This document shows positions 26,931-36,760 of a stretch of DNA of 64,000 nucleotides, one piece after another (within the stretch, counting starts at the first letter, position 1; every line of letters begins with the position of its first letter). A model generated the notes under the pieces. The model saw only the letters and a list, made by a program, of their open reading frames with translations, had not been told where the DNA came from and ran no database searches. The position numbers and the translations under genes were made by a program. This DNA is from Methanomassiliicoccaceae archaeon UBA370 (GTDB taxonomy: Archaea; Thermoplasmatota; Thermoplasmata; Methanomassiliicoccales; Methanomethylophilaceae): the NCBI GenBank assembly GCA_002505345.1, contig DAUY01000001.1:1-64000 (forward strand), given 5' to 3'.

Positions 26931-26948
26931 TGATTAACATCATGGAAC

Positions 26949-27350
26949 ATGGACCGATACACGGGGTACGTGGAGTCTATATTGGCCGAGAGCAACTCGA
27001 ACGTACCGGTCTCCCGTCGCACTCTTATGGACTATCTGGAGAATGGCGGACCATCATACCGGACCCGGGGAGGTGAGGTGTTCGAGATGGACCTGTCGGA
27101 GATTGAGGCCATAGCCGGGGTCTGCACGGAGGTCGAGAAGATCAGGCTCAGGATACCGATAATCGTGAGCACGGACACATCGGCCGAGGGCGGGGCATGG
27201 AAAGTGGACGGCGAGACGGAGACATCGGTAATGTCTAAGATCCTGGGCAAGCGTCCTTACAGGAAAGATATGTTGCGCTTTTACAACCCGAATCTTGCCG
27301 ATTTACGCCGCAAATTCCCCACAACGATAGTGCTGGCCTTCGTTCCGTGA
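26949..27350 (+). CDS. UPF0216/DUF61 family protein
   Basis: This 133-residue protein belongs to an archaeal family without known function. Family marks are NVPVSRRTLMDYLENG near the start, LRIPIIVSTDTS in the middle and KRPYRKDMLRFYNP before the end. It is soluble and predicted cytoplasmic. The ATG lies about 24 bp from a TATA element, so the mRNA is likely leaderless. It is divergent from nifB and upstream of the 23S leader. Confidence 0.85.
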   Translation: MDRYTGYVESILAESNSNVPVSRRTLMDYLENGGPSYRTRGGEVFEMDLSEIEAIAGVCTEVEKIRLRIPIIVSTDTSAEGGAWKVDGETETSVMSKILGKRPYRKDMLRFYNPNLADLRRKFPTTIVLAFVP

Positions 27351-27368
27351 GGGTTTAATTCCCAAACC

Positions 27369-27376
27369 TTAAATAT
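27369..27376 (+). promoter_or_regulatory. Upstream TATA box of the 23S locus
   Basis: TTAAATAT lies 19 bp after the UPF0216 stop. It predicts a transcript start near 27400, about 295 bp before mature 23S. A 10-nt direct repeat, GGGTTGCTCG, follows at 27392-27401 and 27415-27424. Confidence 0.5.
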
Positions 27377-27424
27377 CGAATGAATATAGTGGGGTTGCTC
27401 GATTCGAATGGGTCGGGTTGCTCG

Positions 27425-27460
27425 GGCCTGGTGCTCTGACGGGGAACCGTCGTGGAGGCC
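27425..27460 (+). ncRNA. Structured element in the 23S upstream region
   Basis: GGCCT (27425-27429) pairs with AGGCC (27456-27460), and GACGG (27438-27442) pairs with CCGTC (27447-27451) around a GGAA tetraloop. The two helices are joined by an internal loop. It lies between two TATA boxes. I do not recognise it as SRP, RNase P, 5S or a guide RNA. It may be a separate small RNA or part of the leader. Confidence 0.3.
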
Positions 27461-27491
27461 ATGCCGGGGTGTGAAATCGTCTGCTGGGAGG

Positions 27492-27501
27492 TATTATATA
27501 C
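27492..27501 (+). promoter_or_regulatory. Proximal TATA box of 23S rRNA
   Basis: TATTATATAC is the strongest TATA match in this gap. It predicts a start near 27526. The leader that follows has hairpins at 27518-27544 (GATTTCG/CGAAATC) and 27582-27599 (CCTCTT/AAGAGG). No protein gene is seen between 27351 and 27694. Confidence 0.6.
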
Positions 27502-27651
27502 TTCTTCAGTCTACGGTGATTTCGCCAGGTTCGGCAACGAAATCTGGCATTAATCTAAATGACATGCACCCGGAGAGAGATCCTCTTTCGGGGAAGAGGT
27601 GGAAGGGCCCCGTAATGGAGGATGAGATCGGACAAGCCCGATGACCACCGA

Positions 27652-27694
27652 TCATACGCAACCTGGACGTGTGCTAGATCATACGCCAGCGGCG
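27652..27694 (+). other. 5' strand of the pre-23S processing stem
   Basis: TCATACGCAACCTG (27652-27665) is fully complementary to 30623-30636. The segment 27672-27694 pairs with 30594-30616 with one mismatch and one G-U pair. A 6x6 internal loop separates the two helices. Together they bracket 23S and are the expected site of pre-rRNA cleavage. Confidence 0.75.
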
Positions 27695-30593
<2,899 letters not shown>

Positions 30594-30636
30594 CGCCGCT
30601 GGGGTATGGTCTAGCAGTTAAACAGGTTGCGTATGA
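30594..30636 (+). other. 3' strand of the pre-23S processing stem
   Basis: This strand pairs with 27652-27694 (23-bp inner helix at 30594-30616, 14-bp outer helix at 30623-30636). The remaining 76 bp to the next gene contain TTTTTCCATTTT near 30662-30673, a possible stop signal for the rRNA transcript, and a TTAAATATG near 30682 that may be the next promoter. Confidence 0.7.
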
Positions 30637-30712
30637 AATTCTCATCCATGTCATTTGCCAATTTTTCCATTTTACGTTAAACGTTAAATATGATTATCAA
30701 CTGGCTCTATCG

Positions 30713-31348
30713 ATGACGATATACCGGATAGGCTCTTTTGTTCCTTACGATTCGAACATGTTCCTGTTGATCGGAGAGCGCACGATGCTTATCGATACAG
30801 GTTCCGGAGCCATCACAGGTCCGATCATCGAATATATCGCCAACCTTCTTGGCGGCAGGAGGCTCGACTCCATCGTCCTGACCCACCGCCATTATGACCA
30901 TATAGGCGGCCTCAGGGACATTGTCCCCGCGTTCCGTCCGACCGTGTTCGCCGGCAGAAGGGACGCCGAAGCGATACGCACGGGAGGCAGGGACAAGATC
31001 TCCGGGTTAGACCTTGCTCCGTGCCCCGCAGAGGTACATGAGCTTTCGGAGGGGAACGCGATAGATCTGGGGGGCCATCTTTTGGAGACGATAGAGACCC
31101 CCGGGCACACCGAAGGTTGCATCTGTTTGTACGATCTCGAAACCCATGCGCTGTTCTCCGGAGACACCGTATTCGCCGAAGGCGTCGGGCGCACGGATTT
31201 TGAGGGAGGCAGCATAACAGATCTCAGAGCGTCGCTCCACAAACTAAAAGAACTTCAAATAGACGGCCTCTATCCTGGCCACGGACCGTGCCTGGAACAC
31301 GGAGGAAAGGAAGCTATTATCAACGGATTCAGATACACGGGTGAATAA
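30713..31348 (+). CDS. MBL-fold metal hydrolase
   Basis: This 211-residue protein has the metallo-beta-lactamase fold with the motif THRHYDHIGG, later ligands in TPGHTEG, FSGDTVF, and the final GHGP histidine. It is closest in layout to glyoxalase II-like hydrolases that act on thioesters or phosphoesters; the substrate is unknown. No signal peptide is seen. A TTAAATATG about 30 bp upstream suggests a leaderless start. Its end touches the Sua5 start, so the two are co-transcribed. Confidence 0.88.
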   Translation: MTIYRIGSFVPYDSNMFLLIGERTMLIDTGSGAITGPIIEYIANLLGGRRLDSIVLTHRHYDHIGGLRDIVPAFRPTVFAGRRDAEAIRTGGRDKISGLDLAPCPAEVHELSEGNAIDLGGHLLETIETPGHTEGCICLYDLETHALFSGDTVFAEGVGRTDFEGGSITDLRASLHKLKELQIDGLYPGHGPCLEHGGKEAIINGFRYTGE

Positions 31349-31349
31349 G

Positions 31350-31988
31350 ATGAAAATCCTAAGATGTAAATCGGGAAACGAGCTGGACGAGAACACCATG
31401 TCTGCCATAGTTCATGCGGCAGAGGATATCGCATCAGGCAATCTCGTGGTTTATCCCACCGAAACGGTTTACGGAATCGGCGCCGACGTTTTCAACCAGA
31501 AAGCTGTTAAAAAGGTCTTCATGTCCAAGAACAGACCGTTCGACATGCCGCTGTCCGTCGCCGTCACCGACAAGAAGATGATGGAGCAGGTCGCCGTCTT
31601 GAATGAGAATGCGGACAAGCTCATCGAAGCGTTCCTGCCAGGTCCCCTCACTATAATCATAAAGAAGAATGCCCAGATCTCGGACATGGTCACATCGGGT
31701 TCCGAGAAGGTGGGCGTCCGCATCCCCGACAACCCCATAGCGCTGGAGCTGATAAGGCGCTGCGGCCCCATAGTCGCCACATCCGCGAACACACACTCCC
31801 ATCCTGATTCGGTGGTCGTCGATTCAGCCGTCAAAGATCTGGGCGACAAGGTCGCCACGTATCTCGATTCAGGAGAATGCACCCTGGGAAAGCCATCCAC
31901 CATCGTCTGGCTCTACAAAGGCGAGGTCGAGATCGTCCGTCAGGGGGCAATCTCGAGAGAGCAGATCGAGGAGGTGCTGCGTTGCTGA
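31350..31988 (+). CDS. Threonylcarbamoyl-AMP synthase (Sua5/YrdC)
   Basis: This enzyme makes threonylcarbamoyl-AMP from threonine, bicarbonate and ATP, the first step to t6A in tRNA. The 212-residue single-domain form shows YPTETVYGIGAD, the SKNRPFDMPL loop and VGVRIPDNP, followed by ATSANTHSH. It lacks the extra Sua5 C-terminal domain, so it is YrdC-like. The start is the ATG at 31350, with GGGTGA upstream. It overlaps methionine aminopeptidase by 7 bp. Its product feeds the MtaB enzyme at 3 kb. Confidence 0.92.
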   Translation: MKILRCKSGNELDENTMSAIVHAAEDIASGNLVVYPTETVYGIGADVFNQKAVKKVFMSKNRPFDMPLSVAVTDKKMMEQVAVLNENADKLIEAFLPGPLTIIIKKNAQISDMVTSGSEKVGVRIPDNPIALELIRRCGPIVATSANTHSHPDSVVVDSAVKDLGDKVATYLDSGECTLGKPSTIVWLYKGEVEIVRQGAISREQIEEVLRC

Positions 31989-32872
31989 CAGAGGAAGAAC
32001 TTGCAAAACTAAGGAAAGCGGGAAAGATCTCTGCGGAGGCAAGGGAGATCGGTCTCGGTATGATCAGGCCCGGGGTTAAATTGTACGATGTGGCCCAGGA
32101 GGTCGAAGGTTACATCCGGGAACACGGCTGCGGACTTGCCTTTCCTTGCAACATCAGCATAAACGAGGTCGCCGCCCATTACACGCCAAGCGTCATGGAT
32201 AAGAAAGTCTTCGAACTCGGCGATGTGGTAAAGGTCGACTGCGGTGCGGAGATCGACGGATGGGTCGGAGACACTGCAGGCACAGCGGAAGCAGGCACCG
32301 GAAGATACACCAAACTGATACAGTCATCGAAGCGCGCCAGGGACACCGTGGCGGAGTTCATCGGTGACGGATGCCCGTTGAGGGAGATCGGAGGCGCGGT
32401 GGAAACAAGCATGGCTCAGGACGGTTTCCGTCCCATAAGGAACCTCTGCGGCCACCAGATCGTCCAGTACAACCTGCACGCTGGGCTGTCGGTGCCCAGT
32501 TACGACAACGGCGACACGACCGAGATAAAGATCGGTACGATAATAGCCGTCGAACCCTTCGCAACCAACGGCGCCGGAGAAGTATTGAACGGCCCGCCCG
32601 GGAACATAGTGCGCATACTTCGCGAAAGGGAGATAGAAGACCCGGCCGCGAAGGAATTCTTCGATTACGTCAAAGGGGAGTTCAAGTCCTTCCCGTTCTG
32701 TGCCAGGAGCTGTGATTTTCCCAACGCGGAGAAACACGTAAAGAGTCTCGTCCGTCGCGGAGTCCTTTCAAGCTACGCCCAGCTCGTGGAGGCCAAGAAA
32801 GGGATAGTATCCCAGCACGAGTACACATTCTATGTGTCAGGCGACAGGGCGGAGGTCACAACTCTTCCGTGA
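31982..32872 (+). CDS. map: Methionine aminopeptidase, type II
   Basis: This enzyme removes the initiator methionine from new proteins. The 296 residues show LAFPCNISINEVAAHYTP, the metal ligand Asp residues in VKVDCGAEIDGWVGDTA, the His in LCGHQIVQYNLH and Glu residues in AVEPFATNG and SQHEYTF. The type II insertion after the His is present. The start is TTG with GGAGGTG six bases upstream; it overlaps the end of sua5. A CTG codon follows directly and is not needed. Confidence 0.94.
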   Translation: MLTEEELAKLRKAGKISAEAREIGLGMIRPGVKLYDVAQEVEGYIREHGCGLAFPCNISINEVAAHYTPSVMDKKVFELGDVVKVDCGAEIDGWVGDTAGTAEAGTGRYTKLIQSSKRARDTVAEFIGDGCPLREIGGAVETSMAQDGFRPIRNLCGHQIVQYNLHAGLSVPSYDNGDTTEIKIGTIIAVEPFATNGAGEVLNGPPGNIVRILREREIEDPAAKEFFDYVKGEFKSFPFCARSCDFPNAEKHVKSLVRRGVLSSYAQLVEAKKGIVSQHEYTFYVSGDRAEVTTLP

Positions 32873-32905
32873 GGTTTATTTACAACCGTATTCTACATCA
32901 CCCAA

Positions 32906-32990
32906 GCCGAAGTTGCCAAGCCAGGTCAAAGGCGGCAGACTCAAGATCTGTTCCCGCAGGGGTTCGCCGGTTCAAATCCGGCCTTCGGCA
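32906..32990 (+). tRNA. tRNA-Leu (CAA)
   Basis: This is an 85-nt class II tRNA. The acceptor GCCGAAG pairs with CTTCGGC, the anticodon stem GCAGA/TCTGT encloses CTCAAGA (anticodon CAA), a long variable arm includes TTCCCGCAGGGG, and the T-arm has GGTTCAAATCC. CCA is not encoded. It lies 33 bp after the aminopeptidase gene. Confidence 0.95.
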
Positions 32991-33024
32991 CTAACATTAA
33001 CAGATTCGAGGAGGTAAGCCGAGA

Positions 33025-34194
33025 GTGATCGAGCCCCAGAAGATGACCATCGTGGCGCTGGCGATGCTCATCATCGAGATGATCGTCATGACGGCCTCGT
33101 TGGCGGGGGCGGTCCAAGGCATGTACCTCTTCTATGCATCGATCGTTGCAATACTTCTGACGACCGTGCTTTTGATGCTGCCGCTTTTCCCGCTCCGGAC
33201 AATCTTCTCCGCCGGCGTATCCTCTTTCAGGATAAGGGGACCGTATTTCGGGAAGGAGATACGTTATTCAGACGTCTCTGCGATCGAATACAGGGCGTTC
33301 GACCCGGGCACCAGAGTCATCGGATACAACGCGTTATCCAAAGGTTCACTCGGAGGGATGTTCAGGTCTTCGGAGATAGGGTTGTACAATATCACCGGCC
33401 ACTACCGTGGCGCGGGTACAAAATTTATAATGCTGGAACTCTCCAACGGAAGGCCCGTAGTTTTTAATCTCCAATCGGAGGGCGATACCGAGGCGGCCTA
33501 TCGCGCTATAACGTCCAGGGTCACAGCGAGAAGCGCACTGATCACAAAAGGTCCGCCCAGGCTCACAAAGGAGATGACGGACAGGGACAGAAAGATAAGG
33601 GGATCGGCATTATTGGTATCTCTGGCACTTTCCATAATTGTGCCTGCGTCTATTATAATGAGCGATATCGATGCTGGGGTCGCATCGTTAGCGGCATTGA
33701 TATCAGCATTTCTAGTTCCGACGGCCGTGATGATGTTTTATCTTATCTGGCACATTAGGAGGCACTTGCCGAGGGAAGATATGGGGAAGGCGGTTTTGGG
33801 CTTCATGATGCCCTCCTGCGCCGTAGTAGTTGCTTTTTCTATTTTGTCCGTCGTGTTATTGCCGGGAACGGGTGTTTCGGCGGACATCGATGGCGACAGC
33901 CTTAGTGTGGCAGCCCCTTTTGTCGAAGAGGACGTGCCGCTGTCCGATATAACCTCCGTAGAAATACGGGAGGACCTGGACTTCGAAAGGGCCTGGGGGT
34001 ACGGCGGGAAAGACTTAGGGAGCGGGCGGTTCCATAATTCGGAACTCGGTGAAGTGACATATGCCGCCTACAGGGGAGTCTCCCAGAAGATAGTCGTGGA
34101 ACACTCCGGGGGGACGCTGGTCTTCAACCTGGTTTCCGGGAACTCGACGGAGGCGTTCTACGAGAGATTGGTGGCTTCCCTGCCGCCCCCGTGA
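33025..34194 (+). CDS. Membrane protein with duplicated PH-like domain
   Basis: This 389-residue protein has an N-terminal membrane pair (about 9-30 and 37-58), a soluble domain (about 60-170), three more helices (about 193-275) and a second soluble domain (about 285-385). The two soluble domains are repeats: each has SVSSFRI/DSLSV-like strands, an IRYSDVSAIEYR versus LSDITSVEIRE motif and a final VVFNLQS versus LVFNLVSG. They look like bacterial PH-like (bPH_6 type) folds. Function is unknown. The start is GTG with GAGGAGGT upstream. Confidence 0.75.
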   Translation: MIEPQKMTIVALAMLIIEMIVMTASLAGAVQGMYLFYASIVAILLTTVLLMLPLFPLRTIFSAGVSSFRIRGPYFGKEIRYSDVSAIEYRAFDPGTRVIGYNALSKGSLGGMFRSSEIGLYNITGHYRGAGTKFIMLELSNGRPVVFNLQSEGDTEAAYRAITSRVTARSALITKGPPRLTKEMTDRDRKIRGSALLVSLALSIIVPASIIMSDIDAGVASLAALISAFLVPTAVMMFYLIWHIRRHLPREDMGKAVLGFMMPSCAVVVAFSILSVVLLPGTGVSADIDGDSLSVAAPFVEEDVPLSDITSVEIREDLDFERAWGYGGKDLGSGRFHNSELGEVTYAAYRGVSQKIVVEHSGGTLVFNLVSGNSTEAFYERLVASLPPP

Positions 34195-34222
34195 CCCGCG
34201 TAATAATAGCGCGTACAAATCA

Positions 34223-34233
34223 TTTTAAATAAA
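34223..34233 (+). promoter_or_regulatory. TATA box of the S13-S4-S11-Rpo3 operon
   Basis: TTTTAAATAAA lies 115 bp before the S13 ATG. It predicts a start near 34258 and a leader of about 90 nt, longer than most here. The leader may carry control by a ribosomal protein, as S4 does in bacteria; no fold was confirmed. Confidence 0.5.
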
Positions 34234-34347
34234 GAGCCCATCGGCCCATTACGCAGACTCAGGACCCGCCGACGGCGAATACTGAGAGCAGGCCAACCAT
34301 GGCCTCGCTTGATCAATTCCTTGCGGAACATTTGCGGAGGTAACAAA

Positions 34348-34821
34348 ATGGCGAAAGCGAAGAAAGAGGCACCAAAGGCCGAGGACGAGAACTTCAACTT
34401 CATCGTACGTATCGCGAACAGCGATATAGATGGCCAGAAGAGGACCGTCATAGGTCTCCAGAGCATCAAAGGGGTCGGGGCAAGAGTGGCCCAGACCGTT
34501 GTGCACAAAGCAGGCATCGAACAATCCGTAAAGATCGGTACCCTCAGCGACGAGAAGGTCAAAGAGCTCGAGAGCTTGGTACTGAAGTACGTAGAGTACG
34601 CTCCCTCGTGGGCAGTCAACAGGCAGTTGGACTACGAGTCCGGTGCTGACATGCACCTTTTCGGGAACGACCTGGACATGGTCCAGAAGGACGATGTCAA
34701 CAGGATGAAGATGATACGCTGCTACCGTGGAATCAGGCACGAGACCCACCACAAGGTAAGAGGCCAGAGGACCAGGTCCAACGGAAGGAAGGGACTGACC
34801 CTCGGAGTCAAGAAGAAGTGA
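34348..34821 (+). CDS. rps13: 30S ribosomal protein S13
   Basis: S13 sits in the small-subunit head and contacts the P-site tRNA. The 157 residues include FIVRIANSDIDGQKRT, the helix-hairpin-helix IKGVGARVAQTV, and the C-terminal RCYRGIRHETHHKVRGQRT. The ATG at 34348 follows GGAGGT by six bases. An upstream TTG in the same frame has no support. It is the first gene of the operon S13-S4-S11-Rpo3. Confidence 0.96.
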   Translation: MAKAKKEAPKAEDENFNFIVRIANSDIDGQKRTVIGLQSIKGVGARVAQTVVHKAGIEQSVKIGTLSDEKVKELESLVLKYVEYAPSWAVNRQLDYESGADMHLFGNDLDMVQKDDVNRMKMIRCYRGIRHETHHKVRGQRTRSNGRKGLTLGVKKK

Positions 34822-34831
34822 GGTGTTTTGA

Positions 34832-35482
34832 ATGGGAGACCCTAAATTTTCACGTAAAGCCTACGACACGCCCTCTCACCCCTGGCAGGGAGAGAGGATC
34901 AAAGCAGAGCACGAGGTCGTAGTTGAGTTCGGACTTAAGAACAAAAACGAAGTCTGGAGGACCCAGTCGATACTGAGGAACTATAGGAAACAGTCCAGGG
35001 AGCTTCAGGCACGCCTCAGGGGTAATGATGCCCAGGCGAGGATCGAGGCCGACAACCTGATTTCCAAGTGCAGCAGGATGGGCATCCTTCCCATGTCGGG
35101 AGGAGACCTCAACGATATCCTGGTGCTCAATGAGAGGGACCTGCTTTCCAGGCGCCTTCAGACCATCGTATTCGAGAAAGGCCTCGCCAGCACGATCAAG
35201 CAGGCCAGGCAGATGATCAACCACGGCCACATATTCCTCAACGGCCACAGGGTCACCGTGCCCGGATACATAGTTCTTAGGAGCGAGGAGCCCACCGTCG
35301 AGTACGACCCCGCATCTGCGTTCACCGACGAGATGCACCCCATGAGGGCCACTCCGGACGCGATAGTAGCCAAGACCGAGGCCAAGGCGGCAGTGACGGA
35401 GAAGCACTTCGAGAAGAAGGCCAAGGCGGCCAAGGAAGACGCCGAAGCGGCGGGAATTACAGCAAAGGACGGTGAGATCTGA
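34832..35482 (+). CDS. rps4: 30S ribosomal protein S4
   Basis: S4 is a primary 16S-binding protein. The 216 residues begin GDPKFSRKAYDTPSHPW and contain the S4 RNA-binding fold (RDLLSRRLQTIVFEKGL through GHIFLNGHRVTVPGYIV). The C-terminal 45 residues are a charged, Ala/Lys-rich tail. GAGGTG sits before the ATG, 10 bp after the S13 stop. The stop overlaps the S11 ATG by one base. Confidence 0.96.
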   Translation: MGDPKFSRKAYDTPSHPWQGERIKAEHEVVVEFGLKNKNEVWRTQSILRNYRKQSRELQARLRGNDAQARIEADNLISKCSRMGILPMSGGDLNDILVLNERDLLSRRLQTIVFEKGLASTIKQARQMINHGHIFLNGHRVTVPGYIVLRSEEPTVEYDPASAFTDEMHPMRATPDAIVAKTEAKAAVTEKHFEKKAKAAKEDAEAAGITAKDGEI

Positions 35483-35868
35483 TGGCATCCAAATGGGCAA
35501 TAGCAAACATATTCGCCAGCTACAACAACATCATGATCACGCTCACTGACATCACCGGTGCGGAAACGATCGGAAAGGTCACGGGCGGAATGGTGGTCAA
35601 GCAGGCGAAGGACCAGTCCTCGCCTTATGCGGCCCAGAAGGCCGCCGAGAAGATCGCCGAGATCGCAAGAGAGAGGGATATCGCCGGCATCCACGTCAAG
35701 GTACGTGCGCCCGGAGGGAACAAAGCCACCTCTCCCGGACCCGGCGCGCAGTCCGCTATCCGCGCTCTCGCAAGGGCCGGAATAAAGATCGGGCGCATCG
35801 AGGACGTTACACCAATACCCCACGACGGTACCAAGAAGAAGGGCGGACGCAGAGGACGCAGGGTCTGA
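35482..35868 (+). CDS. rps11: 30S ribosomal protein S11
   Basis: S11 lies on the small-subunit platform. The 128 residues show IFASYNNIMITLTDITGAET, the glycine-rich RAPGGNKATSPGPGAQSAIRAL, and the basic KKGGRRGRRV tail. The ATG overlaps the S4 stop (TGATG), so translation is coupled. Confidence 0.96.
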   Translation: MASKWAIANIFASYNNIMITLTDITGAETIGKVTGGMVVKQAKDQSSPYAAQKAAEKIAEIARERDIAGIHVKVRAPGGNKATSPGPGAQSAIRALARAGIKIGRIEDVTPIPHDGTKKKGGRRGRRV

Positions 35869-35877
35869 GGGACGGAC

Positions 35878-36717
35878 ATGGAAATTGAAATCATCGAAAT
35901 GGCTGAGAGGAAGGCCAAGTTCATACTGAAGAATTCCTCGCCTGCCATGGCAAACGCGCTGAGAAGGACAATGCTGTCCGACATACCCAAGATGGCCATA
36001 GATAAGGTCGAGTTTCACCTCGGCCCGATCATGGCCGACGACAAGGAGTATGAGAGCGTTACGCCCCTGTTCGACGAGATCGTTGCCCACAGGCTAGGAA
36101 TGGTCCCGGTCCCCACGGACCTGGAGCTCTTCACCCCGCAGGACCAGTGCGTCTGCGGAGGAGAGGGATGCCCCAACTGCACCATCATGTACAGTCTGAA
36201 CAAGATCGGCCCCGGCACGGTGCTATCAGGAAACCTGATGCCCCTCGGGAACCCGGACCTCAAGGTCAAGGACGAATTCATCCCGATCGTCGAACTGACC
36301 GACGGACAGGCCGTCCTGATATATGCCACGGCAGTGATGGGCACAGCGAAGAATCATGTGAAATGGCAGGTCGCCAACGGTGTTGGTTACAAATATCTGC
36401 CCAAAATCACTGTGGATCCCGCTAAGGCCTCATCCGAAGGCGCTCTGAACTGCATGAAGGTCTGTCCCAAGAACGTGTTCGACGTGACAGACGGCAAACT
36501 CGTGGTTGCACGCCCCAGGGACTGCACCATATGCAAATCTTGCATGGACTCGGTGGACAATGACGGTTCCATAACCGTCGAGGGCGATGACAGGAATTTC
36601 CTGTTCACGTTCGAGACGGACGGTTCGCTCACGGCAGAGCAGACTCTCAACAAGGCGGCGGAGATCCTTTCGAAGAAAGCTTCCGCCATATTCGAAGAGA
36701 TCGCACAGCTGGAATAA
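35878..36717 (+). CDS. rpo3: RNA polymerase subunit Rpo3 (D) with Fe-S domain
   Basis: Rpo3 is the archaeal counterpart of the bacterial alpha N-terminal domain and nucleates polymerase assembly with Rpo11. The 279 residues show MANALRRTMLSDIPKMAID and VAHRLGMVPVPTDL in the dimerisation core. An inserted cysteine segment CVCGGEGCPNC (about 86-96) looks like a small metal site. A ferredoxin-like insert (about 195-230) has MKVCPKN and DCTICKSCMDS, enough for one [4Fe-4S] cluster. It is the last gene of the operon and is followed by a hairpin. Confidence 0.95.
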   Translation: MEIEIIEMAERKAKFILKNSSPAMANALRRTMLSDIPKMAIDKVEFHLGPIMADDKEYESVTPLFDEIVAHRLGMVPVPTDLELFTPQDQCVCGGEGCPNCTIMYSLNKIGPGTVLSGNLMPLGNPDLKVKDEFIPIVELTDGQAVLIYATAVMGTAKNHVKWQVANGVGYKYLPKITVDPAKASSEGALNCMKVCPKNVFDVTDGKLVVARPRDCTICKSCMDSVDNDGSITVEGDDRNFLFTFETDGSLTAEQTLNKAAEILSKKASAIFEEIAQLE

Positions 36718-36726
36718 ACATCTCAA

Positions 36727-36754
36727 GGGGCGCAAGCCCCCTTTAACATTTTTT
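36727..36754 (+). terminator. Hairpin terminator after rpo3
   Basis: GGGGC and GCCCC pair around GCAA (36727-36740), with flanking A and T pairs extending the stem after one bulged C. Six T residues follow at 36749-36754. The convergent polymerase gene ends 7 bp later. Confidence 0.65.
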
Positions 36755-36760
36755 AATTCT

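Noticed and set aside
27361..27500. Candidate SRP RNA, RNase P RNA or 5S upstream of 23S
   Set aside because: The key conserved stretches of these RNAs are missing. Only a GGAA-loop hairpin is seen, so it is left as an unassigned element.
27408..27644. 78-aa ORF in the 23S leader
   Set aside because: It lies in a promoter and leader region with TATA boxes and hairpins inside it, and has no protein-like sequence.
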